DNA of 64,000 bases from Actinomycetota bacterium. GTDB lineage: Bacteria; Actinomycetota; Acidimicrobiia; IMCC26256; PALSA-555. A model generated the notes under the pieces. It had not been told where the DNA came from, made no database searches, and saw only the letters and a list, made by a program, of their open reading frames with translations. Shown here piece after piece: positions 32,437-41,575 of the stretch. The position numbers were made by a program, and so were the translations under genes. Within the stretch, counting starts at the first letter, position 1; each line of letters begins with the position of its first letter. Location: positions 27,589 to 91,588 of the forward strand of contig VGBR01000012.1 of NCBI GenBank assembly GCA_016870355.1, written 5' to 3'.

Positions 32437-32612
32437 CCTGGGCGGGAGAGCTCGTTCACTCGGGCGCCGAAGGAGCAACCCTCCCCGGAACCTCTCAGGC
32501 ACCAGGACCGCCCGGGCGAGGCAACGCTGGAGAGCAGGTGCGCGAGCACCTCACCGAAGGGGAAAGTCGGGATCGTCCCGGCGAATCTCTCAGGTTCCGC
32601 GACAGCGGGGGA
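32437..32612 (+). promoter_or_regulatory. Tandem glycine riboswitch
   Basis: Two consecutive glycine aptamers. Aptamer 1 (about 32438-32516) has P1 arms CTGGGCGG/CCGCCCGG, GGGAGAG, CGCCGAAGGAGCAA and CCTCTCAGGCACCAGGAC. Aptamer 2 (about 32525-32607) has P1 arms CGCTG/CAGCG, TGGAGAGC, ACCGAAGGGGAAA and TCTCTCAGGTT. The linker is short, as in cooperative tandem switches. Glycine binding would normally turn on the downstream gene, here gcvP. Confidence 0.95.
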
Positions 32613-32618
32613 GGCCGA

Positions 32619-32636
32619 GAGTCACGCGCGTGACTC
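32619..32636 (+). promoter_or_regulatory. Palindrome after riboswitch, possible expression platform
   Basis: A perfect 18-base inverted repeat, GAGTCACGC followed by GCGTGACTC, directly after the second aptamer and 15 bases before the gcvP start. It has no T-tract, so control of translation or a Rho-type event is more likely than intrinsic termination. Confidence 0.55.
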
Positions 32637-32651
32637 GCACGCCGGTCGCGG

Positions 32652-35546
32652 ATGGAGAACCTGAGAATGGTGAACACGAAGCTCTCGCAGCTCGAGCAGC
32701 CCGACGCCTTTGTCGGCCGCCACGTCGGCCCTGACGACGCCGAGCAGCAAGCGATGCTCGACCTCCTCGGCTACGGATCGCTCGACGAGCTCACCGACAA
32801 GGCCGTCCCGATCACGATCCGCGATCGCACGCCGCTTGCACTGCCCGACGCATGCGACGAGGACGCCATGCTCGCCGAGCTGCGCGGTCTCGCCAACGAG
32901 AACCGTGTGATGACCTCGCTCCTCGGCCTCGGCTACTCCGACACGATCACGCCGAACGTGATCCTGCGCAACGTGCTCGAGAACCCCGCCTGGTACACCG
33001 CGTATACGCCGTACCAGCCGGAGATCTCTCAGGGCCGGCTCGAAGCGCTCCTCAACTTCCAGACGATGGTGACCGACCTCACCGGGCTGGAGATCGCGAA
33101 CGCTTCGTTGCTCGACGAGGGCACGGCGGCCGCCGAGGCGATGACGCTCTGTCACCGCATGAACCCGAGCTCTGGGTCGGTGTTCTTCGTGGACTCGGAA
33201 TGTCATCCTCAGACGATCGCGGTGGTCGAGACCCGCGCGGTTCCGCTCGGGCTCGACGTGCGCGTGGGTGATCCCGAAGCAGACGTGCCAGCCGACGGCG
33301 TGTTCGGCGTGCTGATCCAGCACCCCGGTACTAGCGGTCGACTGCGAGACCTCGGCCCGATCATCGAGCGTCTGCACGCGCAAGGTGCGCTCGTCACTGT
33401 CGCCACGGACCTCCTCGCCCTGACGCTGCTCGTGCCACCAGGGGAGCAGGGCGCTGACGTCGTCGTGGGCTCGTCGCAGCGCTTCGGCGTGCCACTCGGC
33501 TACGGCGGACCACACGCCGGGTTCATCGCCACCCGCACCGAGTACCAGCGCAGCCTGCCGGGCCGCCTCGTCGGCGTCTCGGTCGACGCTGGTGGCCGCA
33601 AGGCCTTGCGCCTCGCGCTCCAGACGCGCGAGCAGCACATCCGGCGGGAGAAGGCCACGAGCAACATCTGCACCGCGCAGGTGCTCCTCGCGGTCATCGC
33701 AGGGCTGTACGGCGTGTACCACGGGCCCGACGGCCTGCGTCGCATCGCCAGCCGCGTGCACCGGCTGACGAGTGTGCTCGCGACTGGCCTGCGGAGCGGT
33801 GGCATCGACGTCGTGCACTCATCCTTCTTTGACACCATCCGCGTGCGCCTGCCCGGTAAGGCGCGCGCGATCGCCACCGCCGCGCGGGAGCACGGGATCA
33901 ACCTCTTGGAGGTCGATGACGACGAGCTCAGGATCGCGCTCGACGAGACCACCACTCGCGCGGTTGTTGAAGCGGTGTGGAGCGCATTCGGAGTGACCGC
34001 AACGGTCGACGACGTCGATGCTCAGACCGAGACGGGGATCCCTGTCGGGCTGGGGCGGTCGTCCGACTTCATGACGCACCCGGTGTTCCACGAGCATCAC
34101 TCCGAGCACGAAATGCTCCGGTACATGCGGCGACTGTCAGACCGTGACCTCGCGCTCGACCGTACGATGATCCCGCTCGGGTCGTGCACGATGAAGCTCA
34201 ACGCGACGGCCGAGATGATCCCGGTGACATGGCCCGAGTTCGGCGCGCTGCACCCGTTTGCGCCAATCGACCAGGCCGCCGGATACCGAAAGATGTTCTC
34301 CGACCTCGAGTCGTGGCTCTGCGAGATCACCGGATACGACGCGGTGTCGCTCCAGCCCAACGCCGGATCACAGGGCGAGCTCGCGGGCTTGCTCGCGATC
34401 CGTGCGTACCACCAGAGCAGGGGAGAGGGGCACCGCAGCGTGTGCCTGATCCCGGCATCGGCCCACGGCACGAACGCCGCGAGCGCCGCGATGGCCGCCA
34501 TGCGCGTCGTGGTGGTGGCCTGCGACGACCACGGCAACGTCGACGTCGACGACCTGAAGACCAAGGCGCACGAGAACGCTAACGACCTCGCCGCGTTGAT
34601 GGTCACGTACCCATCGACGCACGGCGTGTTCGAGGAGCAGATCCGCGACGTGTGCGCGGTCGTGCACGAACACGGCGGGCAGGTGTACCTCGACGGCGCG
34701 AACCTGAACGCGCTGGTCGGCGTGGCGAAGCCCGGCCAGTTCGGTGCGGACGTGTCGCACCTGAACCTGCACAAGACGTTCTGCATCCCGCACGGCGGTG
34801 GCGGCCCCGGCGTGGGGCCTGTCGCGGTGCGCGAGCACCTCGCCCCGTTCCTGCCGAACCACCCGCTTGTCGCCGAGGCCGGCCCTGAGACCGGAGTCGG
34901 GCCGATCTCGGCTGCGCCGTGGGGTTCGGCGGGAATCCTCGCGATCTCATGGGCGTACGTCCGGATGATGGGCGGCGCCGGCCTGCTCCACGCGACCCAG
35001 GTCGCGATCCTCAATGCGAACTACATCGCACGCCGACTCGATGAGCACTTCCCGGTGCTCTACGCCGGTCCCGACGGACTCGTGGCTCACGAGTGCATCC
35101 TCGATCTGCGCGGCATCACGCACGACATCGGAGTCACCGCGGAAGACGTCGCGAAGCGCTTGATCGACTTCGGTTTCCACGCACCGACGATGTCGTTCCC
35201 CGTTGCAGGCACGCTCATGGTCGAGCCGACCGAATCCGAGAGCAAGCACGAGCTCGATCGCTTCTGTGACGCGATGATCGCCATCCGCGCCGAGATCGCA
35301 CGCGTCGAGCAGGGGGAGTGGTCCGAAGACGAGAGCCCGCTGCGACGCGCGCCGCACCCGGCCGCCGACGTCGCTACCGACGACTGGAACCGCCCCTATA
35401 CACGCGACGAGGCGGCATTCCCTGGGTCGGTCGAACCAGGGAGCAAGTACTGGCCGCCTGTAAGCCGGATCGACAATGCGTACGGCGACCGAAACCTGTT
35501 CTGTTCGTGCCCACCGGTCGAGGCCTACATGGAAGACGACGAATGA
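32652..35546 (+). CDS. gcvP: Glycine dehydrogenase (decarboxylating), P protein
   Basis: A 964-residue full-length, single-chain P protein that decarboxylates glycine on PLP and passes the aminomethyl group to GcvH. The N-half ([19 protein letters not shown], then [20 protein letters not shown]) and C-half are both present. The PLP lysine is Lys708 in [16 protein letters not shown]. The glycine riboswitch precedes it. The first ATG is used; a second ATG at 32667 lies ten bases after GGAG and would drop five residues. The stop overlaps the start of the broken gene that follows. Confidence 0.97.
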   Translation: MENLRMVNTKLSQLEQPDAFVGRHVGPDDAEQQAMLDLLGYGSLDELTDKAVPITIRDRTPLALPDACDEDAMLAELRGLANENRVMTSLLGLGYSDTITPNVILRNVLENPAWYTAYTPYQPEISQGRLEALLNFQTMVTDLTGLEIANASLLDEGTAAAEAMTLCHRMNPSSGSVFFVDSECHPQTIAVVETRAVPLGLDVRVGDPEADVPADGVFGVLIQHPGTSGRLRDLGPIIERLHAQGALVTVATDLLALTLLVPPGEQGADVVVGSSQRFGVPLGYGGPHAGFIATRTEYQRSLPGRLVGVSVDAGGRKALRLALQTREQHIRREKATSNICTAQVLLAVIAGLYGVYHGPDGLRRIASRVHRLTSVLATGLRSGGIDVVHSSFFDTIRVRLPGKARAIATAAREHGINLLEVDDDELRIALDETTTRAVVEAVWSAFGVTATVDDVDAQTETGIPVGLGRSSDFMTHPVFHEHHSEHEMLRYMRRLSDRDLALDRTMIPLGSCTMKLNATAEMIPVTWPEFGALHPFAPIDQAAGYRKMFSDLESWLCEITGYDAVSLQPNAGSQGELAGLLAIRAYHQSRGEGHRSVCLIPASAHGTNAASAAMAAMRVVVVACDDHGNVDVDDLKTKAHENANDLAALMVTYPSTHGVFEEQIRDVCAVVHEHGGQVYLDGANLNALVGVAKPGQFGADVSHLNLHKTFCIPHGGGGPGVGPVAVREHLAPFLPNHPLVAEAGPETGVGPISAAPWGSAGILAISWAYVRMMGGAGLLHATQVAILNANYIARRLDEHFPVLYAGPDGLVAHECILDLRGITHDIGVTAEDVAKRLIDFGFHAPTMSFPVAGTLMVEPTESESKHELDRFCDAMIAIRAEIARVEQGEWSEDESPLRRAPHPAADVATDDWNRPYTRDEAAFPGSVEPGSKYWPPVSRIDNAYGDRNLFCSCPPVEAYMEDDE

Positions 35547-35919
35547 TCACGCCCCAGCCCGGCATCTTCGCCCAGGGCACCCGTTCGCAGTACCACTTGG
35601 AGCTCGACACGAAGGTGAGCGCAAAGCCGGAGGATGTCGGTCGACCCTCGACCCGCTGACCGCCGGACCGCCGATCGAGCTGAAGAAGAAGACGGCGCGG
35701 GTCCACCTCGATGAGACCATGCCGGAAGGGACGATCGTCACCGTCGACACGTTCGGAACGCACCGCGCGGGCGACGACAAGGGGCACGACCAGGCGGGTC
35801 TCGAGCTCGAACAGCAGGTGGGCGCGCCACAGGGCGGACGCCCCGACGTGGGTCCACCGATCGCGGGCACCCTCGATCAGATCGGCCCCTCAATCTCTGG
35901 TACGCAGGCGGGGAGGTGA
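35543..35919 (+). pseudogene. Broken gene, Dyp-type peroxidase-like N-terminus
   Basis: An ATG overlapping the gcvP stop opens a frame reading PQPGIFAQGTRSQYHLELD, which resembles the N-terminus of Dyp-type peroxidases, but a TGA ends it at 35659. From about 35640 the adjacent frame has strong coding character (GPPIELKKKTARVHLDET to the TGA at 35919) with no start codon of its own. The join looks like a frameshift or deletion of most of a gene. The haem-binding GxxDG and His are absent. The second part is not recognised. A sequencing error could explain the frame change but not the missing domain. Confidence 0.5.
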
Positions 35920-36003
35920 ATGTGCCGGCACCAGCTCGTGCTGTCGAGCAGCTCGGGCCCGGGGCTCCTCGAGGTCTTCGCGCCCCAAGTTCGGTCAAGC
36001 ACC

Positions 36004-36057
36004 CCTCGTTGTGTCCAGTACACGCCGGCGAAGCCGGCGGTACTTGACATAACGAGG
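36004..36057. repeat. Long imperfect inverted repeat (54 bases)
   Basis: Arms of 26 and 25 bases around a GAA loop, with two mismatches and one bulge; the inner ten bases (GCCGGC core) pair perfectly. It lies between the broken gene and the converging NUDIX gene, so it may act as a bidirectional terminator. It has no T-tract. Confidence 0.7.
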
Positions 36058-36082
36058 CTTCTCGGCAGAACTCGAAGGGCGC

Positions 36083-36493
36083 CTACAGGCCGTCGAGAGC
36101 GCCGGATTCCTCCAGGAAGTCCAGGAGGCCAAAGGCCAGCCGGTACTCGCTGAGCTCCTCGACGGGCACCCAGGCGGCCTCGTCAGCGTCGTCGCCAGCA
36201 GATGGTTCGGCATCGACGTCGAGCGGCGTGACAGCGAAGTCCAAGATGACGAAGTGCCCGGTGTGCCCGTCGGGATGGATGCGCTCGACCCAGCCGAGGA
36301 AGCCGTCGACGGCGACCCGGAGGCCGGTCTCCTCGGCCACCTCCCGCACGACGGCCTCGTGGAGGGTCTCTCCGAGCTCCACACGGCCGCCGGGGACGGA
36401 CCAGACGCCAGCCGCCGGTCCCTGACCGCGCCGCACCAAGAGGATCGCGCCGTCACAGATCGCGACCGCGCCGACTGCGACCAGGGGCTGCAT
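36083..36493 (-). CDS. NUDIX hydrolase
   Basis: A 136-residue NUDIX protein. The box is complete: GRVELGETLHEAVVREVAEE followed by TGL, matching Gx5Ex7REUxEExGU. It hydrolyses a nucleoside diphosphate linked to another group; which one cannot be told. The ATG overlaps the GNAT stop by one base (TGATG); the longer frame runs through the GNAT gene. It is the last of the DUF4193-lnt-GNAT-NUDIX minus-strand run. Confidence 0.92.
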   Translation of the reverse strand: MQPLVAVGAVAICDGAILLVRRGQGPAAGVWSVPGGRVELGETLHEAVVREVAEETGLRVAVDGFLGWVERIHPDGHTGHFVILDFAVTPLDVDAEPSAGDDADEAAWVPVEELSEYRLAFGLLDFLEESGALDGL

Positions 36494-36975
36494 CAGTCGT
36501 CCTCGCGCAGGCTCCGGTGCATCACCAGCGAGCGCGCCGTGAACCCCTGCTCCTCGAAGAAGTTCTTCGCGGCGCGGTGGCCGGGGAGTGCGAACGTGTC
36601 GATCCCGATGCACTCGCGTGCATGACAGAAGGCGACGAGATCGCCTGCCATCGCCTCCCCTACGCCGACCGATCTCGCTCCCTCTTCGACGAACAGCTCC
36701 GTGATCCGACCCAGCGATGCACCGGTACGCAACGTCGCGACCTCCACGACACCGAAGCCGACGGGCACGTCGTCGATCGTGCCGACGACGACCAGCGCGG
36801 CGTCATCCCCCATCACGCTGCCGAAGGCGGCGTCGAGCGGCTCCGCGCGAGCGTCGCGGTCGCGGTACAGCTCTCCCCCGCGCATGGCGCTCAGCTCGTC
36901 GCGCATGGCCTCAGCCAGCCGCACGATGTCGGCCAGGTCGTCTCGGGTGGCCAGCCGAGATCCCTCCACGGTCAA
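36493..36975 (-). CDS. GNAT-family acetyltransferase
   Basis: A 160-residue N-acetyltransferase. The acetyl-CoA loop region reads ITELFVEEGARSVGVGEAMAGDLVAF, with a degenerate Q/RxxGxG/A, and the C-terminal IDTFALPGHRAAKNFFEEQGF is typical. The substrate is unknown. The TTG start overlaps the upstream stop (TTGA); a GTG two codons later is an alternative. It is coupled to the NUDIX gene. Confidence 0.85.
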   Translation of the reverse strand: MTVEGSRLATRDDLADIVRLAEAMRDELSAMRGGELYRDRDARAEPLDAAFGSVMGDDAALVVVGTIDDVPVGFGVVEVATLRTGASLGRITELFVEEGARSVGVGEAMAGDLVAFCHARECIGIDTFALPGHRAAKNFFEEQGFTARSLVMHRSLREDD

Positions 36976-37556
36976 GTGCCGCGAGTGAGCTGCTCGATCT
37001 TTGCGAGGATCGTGTTGCGCGCCCGGTTTGCTGTCTCATAGCCACGGATCGCCTGGAGGTCGGCGGCGGCAAGACCGTCGAGCCGGTCGACGACCTGCGA
37101 TGCCGAGAGGTCGTCGTAGCCCGGGATGGCGAGCGAGCCAACGTCGGCGGTCACAGCCGAGCTGTGCGGCGCATCCGCAGTCCATCCGACGGCTTCGATC
37201 GGTTCACTCGGTGCGTCGGCCAGCTCGGCGTCGTCGCGACCCGACTCTTGAGACTCGTCGGTGTTCACGCCGAGCGCGGTGAGCGCCTCCTCGGCCTTCT
37301 CCCGAAGCGTCGCGATCCCGGTGGAGAGCAAGCGCAGCATCTCGGGTCCGCCATCGGTCGCCGCGTTCTCTCCCAGCGAGCGTACCTGATCGATCTGCGC
37401 GCCGACTGCTTTCCGTCGCTGTTCGACCTCGTTGCGCCCGCGAGCCACGAACATCTTCAGGAACTGCGGCGCGCTGTCGCGCAAGAAGAGCGCAAGGCCG
37501 ACCGGTCCGTAGACCAGCAGCTCCTTGGCCTTCTCCGTGCTGGAGTCGTCGCTCAC
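36972..37556 (-). CDS. Conserved actinobacterial helical protein
   Basis: A 194-residue soluble protein without a known activity. The N-terminal part (KAKELLVYGPVGLALFLRD, then a basic helix) resembles a membrane-surface or lipid-associated segment. A charged linker follows, then a C-terminal helical hairpin (IPGYDDLSASQVVDRLDGL and EQLTRGT) that recurs in many actinobacterial proteins. The GTG start overlaps the lnt stop. It may assist the lipoprotein or envelope enzymes with which it is co-transcribed. Confidence 0.65.
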   Translation of the reverse strand: MSDDSSTEKAKELLVYGPVGLALFLRDSAPQFLKMFVARGRNEVEQRRKAVGAQIDQVRSLGENAATDGGPEMLRLLSTGIATLREKAEEALTALGVNTDESQESGRDDAELADAPSEPIEAVGWTADAPHSSAVTADVGSLAIPGYDDLSASQVVDRLDGLAAADLQAIRGYETANRARNTILAKIEQLTRGT

Positions 37557-39136
37557 GGGCGGGAGTCTACGGCTGAGGCACGCCGAGCCCGAAGAGTGAC
37601 GACCGCGCTGATCCCCAACAGCGCGAGCAAGCAGCCCAGCAGCACCCAGTCCCCCAGCCTCACGAACAGGGTGTCGCCGGTAGTCGTCGCGATCGTGCCC
37701 TCGGTGATGCGTCGCTCGAACAGGTCGGTCTCCTGGAGCACGTCGCCCTCAGCGTCGATCACACCCGTGATGCCGGAGATCGCCGCATGCAACACCGGAC
37801 GAGCGGTCTCGACGGCCCGCATCTGACTCATGGCGAGATGCTGTGACGACAGGCCGGACCGGTGGTACGAGCGGTTGTTCGTGGTCACGACGATCAGCTC
37901 CGCGCCATCGTTCACGAAGTCGCGCACGAGCGGCGCGAACGCCGACTCGAAGCAGATCACCGTTGCGAACCGATGGCCGGCCGCGCGGAACAGCACGCGG
38001 TCACTGCCGGGCTCGTAGTCGTACGGCACCTGATCGAGCTGGCCGATGAACGACAAGAGGCCTCGCAACGGAACGTGCTCACCGAACGGCACGAGGTGCT
38101 GCTTGGAGTAGATGCCCTGGAGCTTCCCGTCGGGTGTGTACGCCATGTTGCTGTTCGAGACCTCGTTGTCCTCGTCGACGGTGCGCGCGTTGGCGAGGAC
38201 GGTCGCATCGTGTGCCGCCCCGACCGCGACGAGGTTCTCGCGCACATCGTCGAACCGGATTGGGTCGCGCTCGAGCGCCGACTCTGGGAACACGATGAGG
38301 TCGTACGACCCGCGCAGCTGGTCGGCAAGCCTCAGATGCCGACGCATCAAGTAGCTGTTCTCGATCTCCTCTTGGGTGAGCGTCCGGTCCTCGTCGATGC
38401 CTTGCAGCAGCGCGAACCGCAGCCGGCCCGACACCTCAGGGGTGTACCGGACGACGTGCGCCAGCGTGGTCACGAGCACGAGCGCAGCCAACCCGATCCT
38501 CGCGGCACGAAGGGAAGGTCGCGCGCGGCGACGAGAGGCTTCGAACGCGTCGAGCAGCAGCCCGTTTGCCACCACCAGCACGAACGAGATGAGTGCGACA
38601 CCACCGACGCCGGCCAGCGAGCGCACGATCGGGAGATCGTGCATCGACATGCCGAGCTCGCCCCACGGCATCCCGCCGAACGGGACCCGCGCTCGCGCAC
38701 CTTCGATCACCACCCAGACGACGGCGGTCAGCCACGGGGACCGCAGGCCGCGACGGTCGAGCGCGGCGACGATCGCGCCCGCGCCGGCGATGAACCCGGC
38801 CTCCCCCACCACCAACGGCACGATGGCGACCGCGCCGAAGTGTCGCGACCACTCGAGCAGCACCACGAAGAACCCGAGCCCGAACAGGAAGCCGTAGAGC
38901 GCTGCTCGCGCCGGGCCAGCACCGCGCCACGCCCACAGCAGCGGGGTGAGCGCGACGAACGCGAGCGGTCCGACGTCCGCGGGTGGAAACGAGATCGCGA
39001 GCGCGAGGCCACCCGCGACACACGCGAGCGCGCGGGCGCGCACGCCCGACTCTCGCAGAGAGCGGATCAGGCGCAGTCGCGGCAGAGCATCCGCGACTCT
39101 TCGGCGAGCTGCGTCCTTGGAAGCACCAGGAAGCAC
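37553..39136 (-). CDS. lnt: Apolipoprotein N-acyltransferase
   Basis: A 527-residue membrane enzyme with about six N-terminal helices and a nitrilase domain, followed by one more helix. The nitrilase triad is visible: Glu in VFPESAL, Lys in YSKQHLVPFGEHVPLR, Cys in VICFESAF. It N-acylates lipoproteins, an activity also known in mycobacteria and streptomycetes. The GTG at 39136 overlaps the DUF4193 gene by 70 bases; a GTG at 39043 just beyond that gene's stop is a more economical start and would remove 31 residues. Confidence 0.9.
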   Translation of the reverse strand: MLPGASKDAARRRVADALPRLRLIRSLRESGVRARALACVAGGLALAISFPPADVGPLAFVALTPLLWAWRGAGPARAALYGFLFGLGFFVVLLEWSRHFGAVAIVPLVVGEAGFIAGAGAIVAALDRRGLRSPWLTAVVWVVIEGARARVPFGGMPWGELGMSMHDLPIVRSLAGVGGVALISFVLVVANGLLLDAFEASRRRARPSLRAARIGLAALVLVTTLAHVVRYTPEVSGRLRFALLQGIDEDRTLTQEEIENSYLMRRHLRLADQLRGSYDLIVFPESALERDPIRFDDVRENLVAVGAAHDATVLANARTVDEDNEVSNSNMAYTPDGKLQGIYSKQHLVPFGEHVPLRGLLSFIGQLDQVPYDYEPGSDRVLFRAAGHRFATVICFESAFAPLVRDFVNDGAELIVVTTNNRSYHRSGLSSQHLAMSQMRAVETARPVLHAAISGITGVIDAEGDVLQETDLFERRITEGTIATTTGDTLFVRLGDWVLLGCLLALLGISAVVTLRARRASAVDSRP

Positions 39137-39585
39137 GACGAACAGAGGAACTCATCAGCCCGGCGAGGCATGATCTTCGTCGGGCCCTCGCCGCGCTCGT
39201 CGAGCTCGACCTCTTCCTCTTCGACTTCCTCTTCTTCGTCTTCGAGGGTGGCCTTCGCCGTCCGCTCCTTGAGCAGCGCATCGAGGGGCACCTCGACGTC
39301 ATCGGGGTGGAGCTCCTCATCGAGGTCGAGACCGTCCTCGTCCTCGTCGTCCTCACCTTTCGCAGCCTTCGTGGCGCGCGGAGACCCGCCGGCGTCACCA
39401 CCGGCGTCGGCGTCACCACCGGCGATGTCGACGACCTGGCCGTCCTCGTCCAGGTCGAGGTCCACGACGTCGTCGTCCCCGAGGTCGTCGTCGTCCTCGA
39501 GATCCTCGTCGTCGAGGTCGCCGTCCTCGAGATCGTCGTCGTCGAGCGCGTCGTCGTCGTTGTCTTCGAACTCTTCGTCGCTCAT
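39067..39585 (-). CDS. DUF4193 acidic protein with zinc ribbon
   Basis: A 172-residue protein. The first 130 residues are extremely acidic (long Asp/Glu runs), ending in a short basic patch. The C-terminus is the DUF4193 signature: RADEFLCSSCFLVLPRTQLA and CRDCA, two CxxC pairs for one zinc. DUF4193 is restricted to actinobacteria. The acidic part here is unusually long. Function is unknown; zinc ribbon plus acidic tail suggests contact with a nucleic-acid enzyme such as RNA polymerase, but that is speculation. First gene of the minus-strand run containing lnt. Confidence 0.85.
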   Translation of the reverse strand: MSDEEFEDNDDDALDDDDLEDGDLDDEDLEDDDDLGDDDVVDLDLDEDGQVVDIAGGDADAGGDAGGSPRATKAAKGEDDEDEDGLDLDEELHPDDVEVPLDALLKERTAKATLEDEEEEVEEEEVELDERGEGPTKIMPRRADEFLCSSCFLVLPRTQLAEESRMLCRDCA

Positions 39586-39640
39586 GTGCTCGGTCTCCGG
39601 CCCGGTCCGGGCCTGTCAGGGGCCGGAGCATATCCACACC

Positions 39641-39726
39641 ATTCGCTCGCTCCCTGCGGCGCAGGGTACCTGCGCCGCGGCCGGTCGCTCCCTGGCGAGT
39701 GCCTCCGCTTCGCTGCGGCACCGCGC
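39641..39726. repeat. Dispersed GGTACC-hairpin repeat, copy A
   Basis: Begins TTCGCTCGCTCCCTGCGG, then the palindromic core GCGCAGGGTACCTGCGC, then TCGCTCCCTGGCGAG. The same sequence with changes recurs at 62821 and at the right window edge. It occupies most of the 297-base gap between DUF4193 and the ThyX-like gene; the rest (39727-39882) shows nothing I can name. Confidence 0.75.
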
Positions 39727-39882
39727 TGCGCGAGAAGTGCATGGTCTGGGGTCCAGGAGACCGTTGGGGCCACTGCTTCGCCCGCCTCGACGATGGCGAG
39801 AGGACTATCGCAGCGTTCTCTACTTCGTCTCCTGGACCCACTGGTAGTACGCCCGAACCGGGGGCTCGCTGTCAAGCGCGCC

Positions 39883-41481
39883 TCAGCGCGCCGCGCGCTT
39901 GGCTTCCGCGGCGCGCTCGGACTCGAGGCGCTCGAGCCCGTACGTCTCGTGGTCGACGTAGGTCATCGCGGCGGCGATGGCCCGGTGCCCCGCCTGATTC
40001 TCGATGAGTCGATGCATCTCCTGGCACACCCGCCGATACGACGGGTGACCTTGTGGCGAGGTTCGGAGCTCGAGCATGTGCACCGCCTCGCGGGCGTTCA
40101 GCTGCATCGTGAACCGAATCCGGAACGCGAGCGCGACGGCATACGACGCCTCGCCTGGGAAGAGCTCGGCGATCGCTTCGTGGAGCGCCTCGGACCGGTC
40201 CATCGTCTCGTGGAACTCGTCCGCGAGCCCTGCAGCGGTCACCTCGTCGGGCACCTCGTAGCCGTGCTCGGGCGTGAGCGTCTGCCACTCGATCGTGAGC
40301 ATTCGGTGCCGCTGGAGATCTCGGAACGCTCCGTAGTCGGTCATCACGTCGAATCGGTAGTCGGTGCGCTCGAACGCGCGCCCTGGCTTGTGGCGCCGGT
40401 TCGACCGCTCCCCCACGTACGCGCGCAACAGCGCCACTCGCTCGTCCGTGCCGAGCGCGCGCACGCGGCGCAGCACCTGGTCGTCCGCCAGCGCAACGTG
40501 CGGGTAGCAGATCGCGGCGAGCACCTTGTCCTCTCCGTCAGGGTCGAAGTCAGTGAGGGCGACCGCGGGCCGCGGTTCGCCCTCCTCCTCACCGAAGATG
40601 CGGGCAACGACGGCTTCGGTATCCTCACGAGTGCGTTCGAGGTAGCTGCTCCACGCGATGCCCCGATCCTCACGATCGACGCGGGTCAGGAACGACGGGA
40701 TGACCTTGCGCAGCTCGTGGAGCATCATCGCGGCGTAGGCGCGGGCCTCAGGCAAGGGGTGCGCGCGCATGCGCAGCAGCAGCGCCTCGAACGCCTGCCC
40801 GGTGCCGTAGATGCCGACGTTCGAGAGCGTCGCGGCGGGCAGCAGTCCGCGCACCGCGTCGCATGCCTTGGCCTTGATCGTCTGCTTGTAGACGAAGTCG
40901 GTGTCGTCGGGCTGCTTGGGGTACGACTCGCGGGCCCAGTCGGTAACGACCGGAAGGCATCGTGAATACGTGTCGAAGGTGGCGTCCATGTCAGCGATGA
41001 AGCGGAGGCCCAGCTCGGACTCGAGCACGTTCTTCGGGCGGTAGAAGCGATACCGGCCTTCGAGGCGCGTGTCGTACGGGATGTAGCGCGTCGACTGCTC
41101 GAGGTAGGCCATGAGTCGACCCCACTCGAGGATCTTCGTGAGCAGGTTCGAAGCCTGCTCGCACGCGAGGTGCACGCCGCCGAGCTGCGCGACCGAGTCG
41201 TCGCCGTACTCGAGGAACACGCGCTCGTAGAGCTCCTCGGCCCGCGCCAACCCGATGCTCGCGTCGACGGTGAGATCGCCGGTGAGGTCGAGGTCGCCGA
41301 CGAACTCGTCGAGGAACAAGCGGCGCAGGCTCTTCGGTGATCGCGAGTAACGGGCGAAGAGCGCGCCCTTCACCACCTCCGGCAGGTTGACGAGCGCGAA
41401 GACCGGGCTGTCGAGGTTCGTGAAGTACGGGCGCAGCGTCGTCTCCTCGTCGGCGCTGAAGCGCTCGGCCGCGTACTGCAT
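39883..41481 (-). CDS. Double-length ThyX-like flavin thymidylate synthase
   Basis: A 532-residue protein, about twice the length of ThyX, with two ThyX-like halves. The N-half has WGRLMAYLEQSTRY at residues 120-133, keeping the QSTRY part of the RHRxxSxxExSxR signature but not RHR. The C-half has LQRHRMLTIEWQ at 389-400, keeping RHR but not the Ser/Arg end, and NAREAVHMLELRTSPQGHP, the usual C-terminal core. ThyX makes dTMP from dUMP with FAD and methylene-tetrahydrofolate in sites formed between subunits. Whether this version is active is unknown. ATG start; monocistronic. Confidence 0.82.
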   Translation of the reverse strand: MQYAAERFSADEETTLRPYFTNLDSPVFALVNLPEVVKGALFARYSRSPKSLRRLFLDEFVGDLDLTGDLTVDASIGLARAEELYERVFLEYGDDSVAQLGGVHLACEQASNLLTKILEWGRLMAYLEQSTRYIPYDTRLEGRYRFYRPKNVLESELGLRFIADMDATFDTYSRCLPVVTDWARESYPKQPDDTDFVYKQTIKAKACDAVRGLLPAATLSNVGIYGTGQAFEALLLRMRAHPLPEARAYAAMMLHELRKVIPSFLTRVDREDRGIAWSSYLERTREDTEAVVARIFGEEEGEPRPAVALTDFDPDGEDKVLAAICYPHVALADDQVLRRVRALGTDERVALLRAYVGERSNRRHKPGRAFERTDYRFDVMTDYGAFRDLQRHRMLTIEWQTLTPEHGYEVPDEVTAAGLADEFHETMDRSEALHEAIAELFPGEASYAVALAFRIRFTMQLNAREAVHMLELRTSPQGHPSYRRVCQEMHRLIENQAGHRAIAAAMTYVDHETYGLERLESERAAEAKRAAR

Positions 41482-41575
41482 GGGCTGGCGGTCCTCGGTG
41501 CTCGGTAGGGGTCGGGGCGCCGATGGTACCGATGGCCCTCTGAACCCCCGGGGATGGAGCCCACGACCGTTCAGG

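Noticed and set aside
39067-39585. Asp/Glu runs of the DUF4193 protein as a DNA tandem repeat
   Set aside because: The codons vary and there is no regular repeat unit; it is better explained by protein composition.
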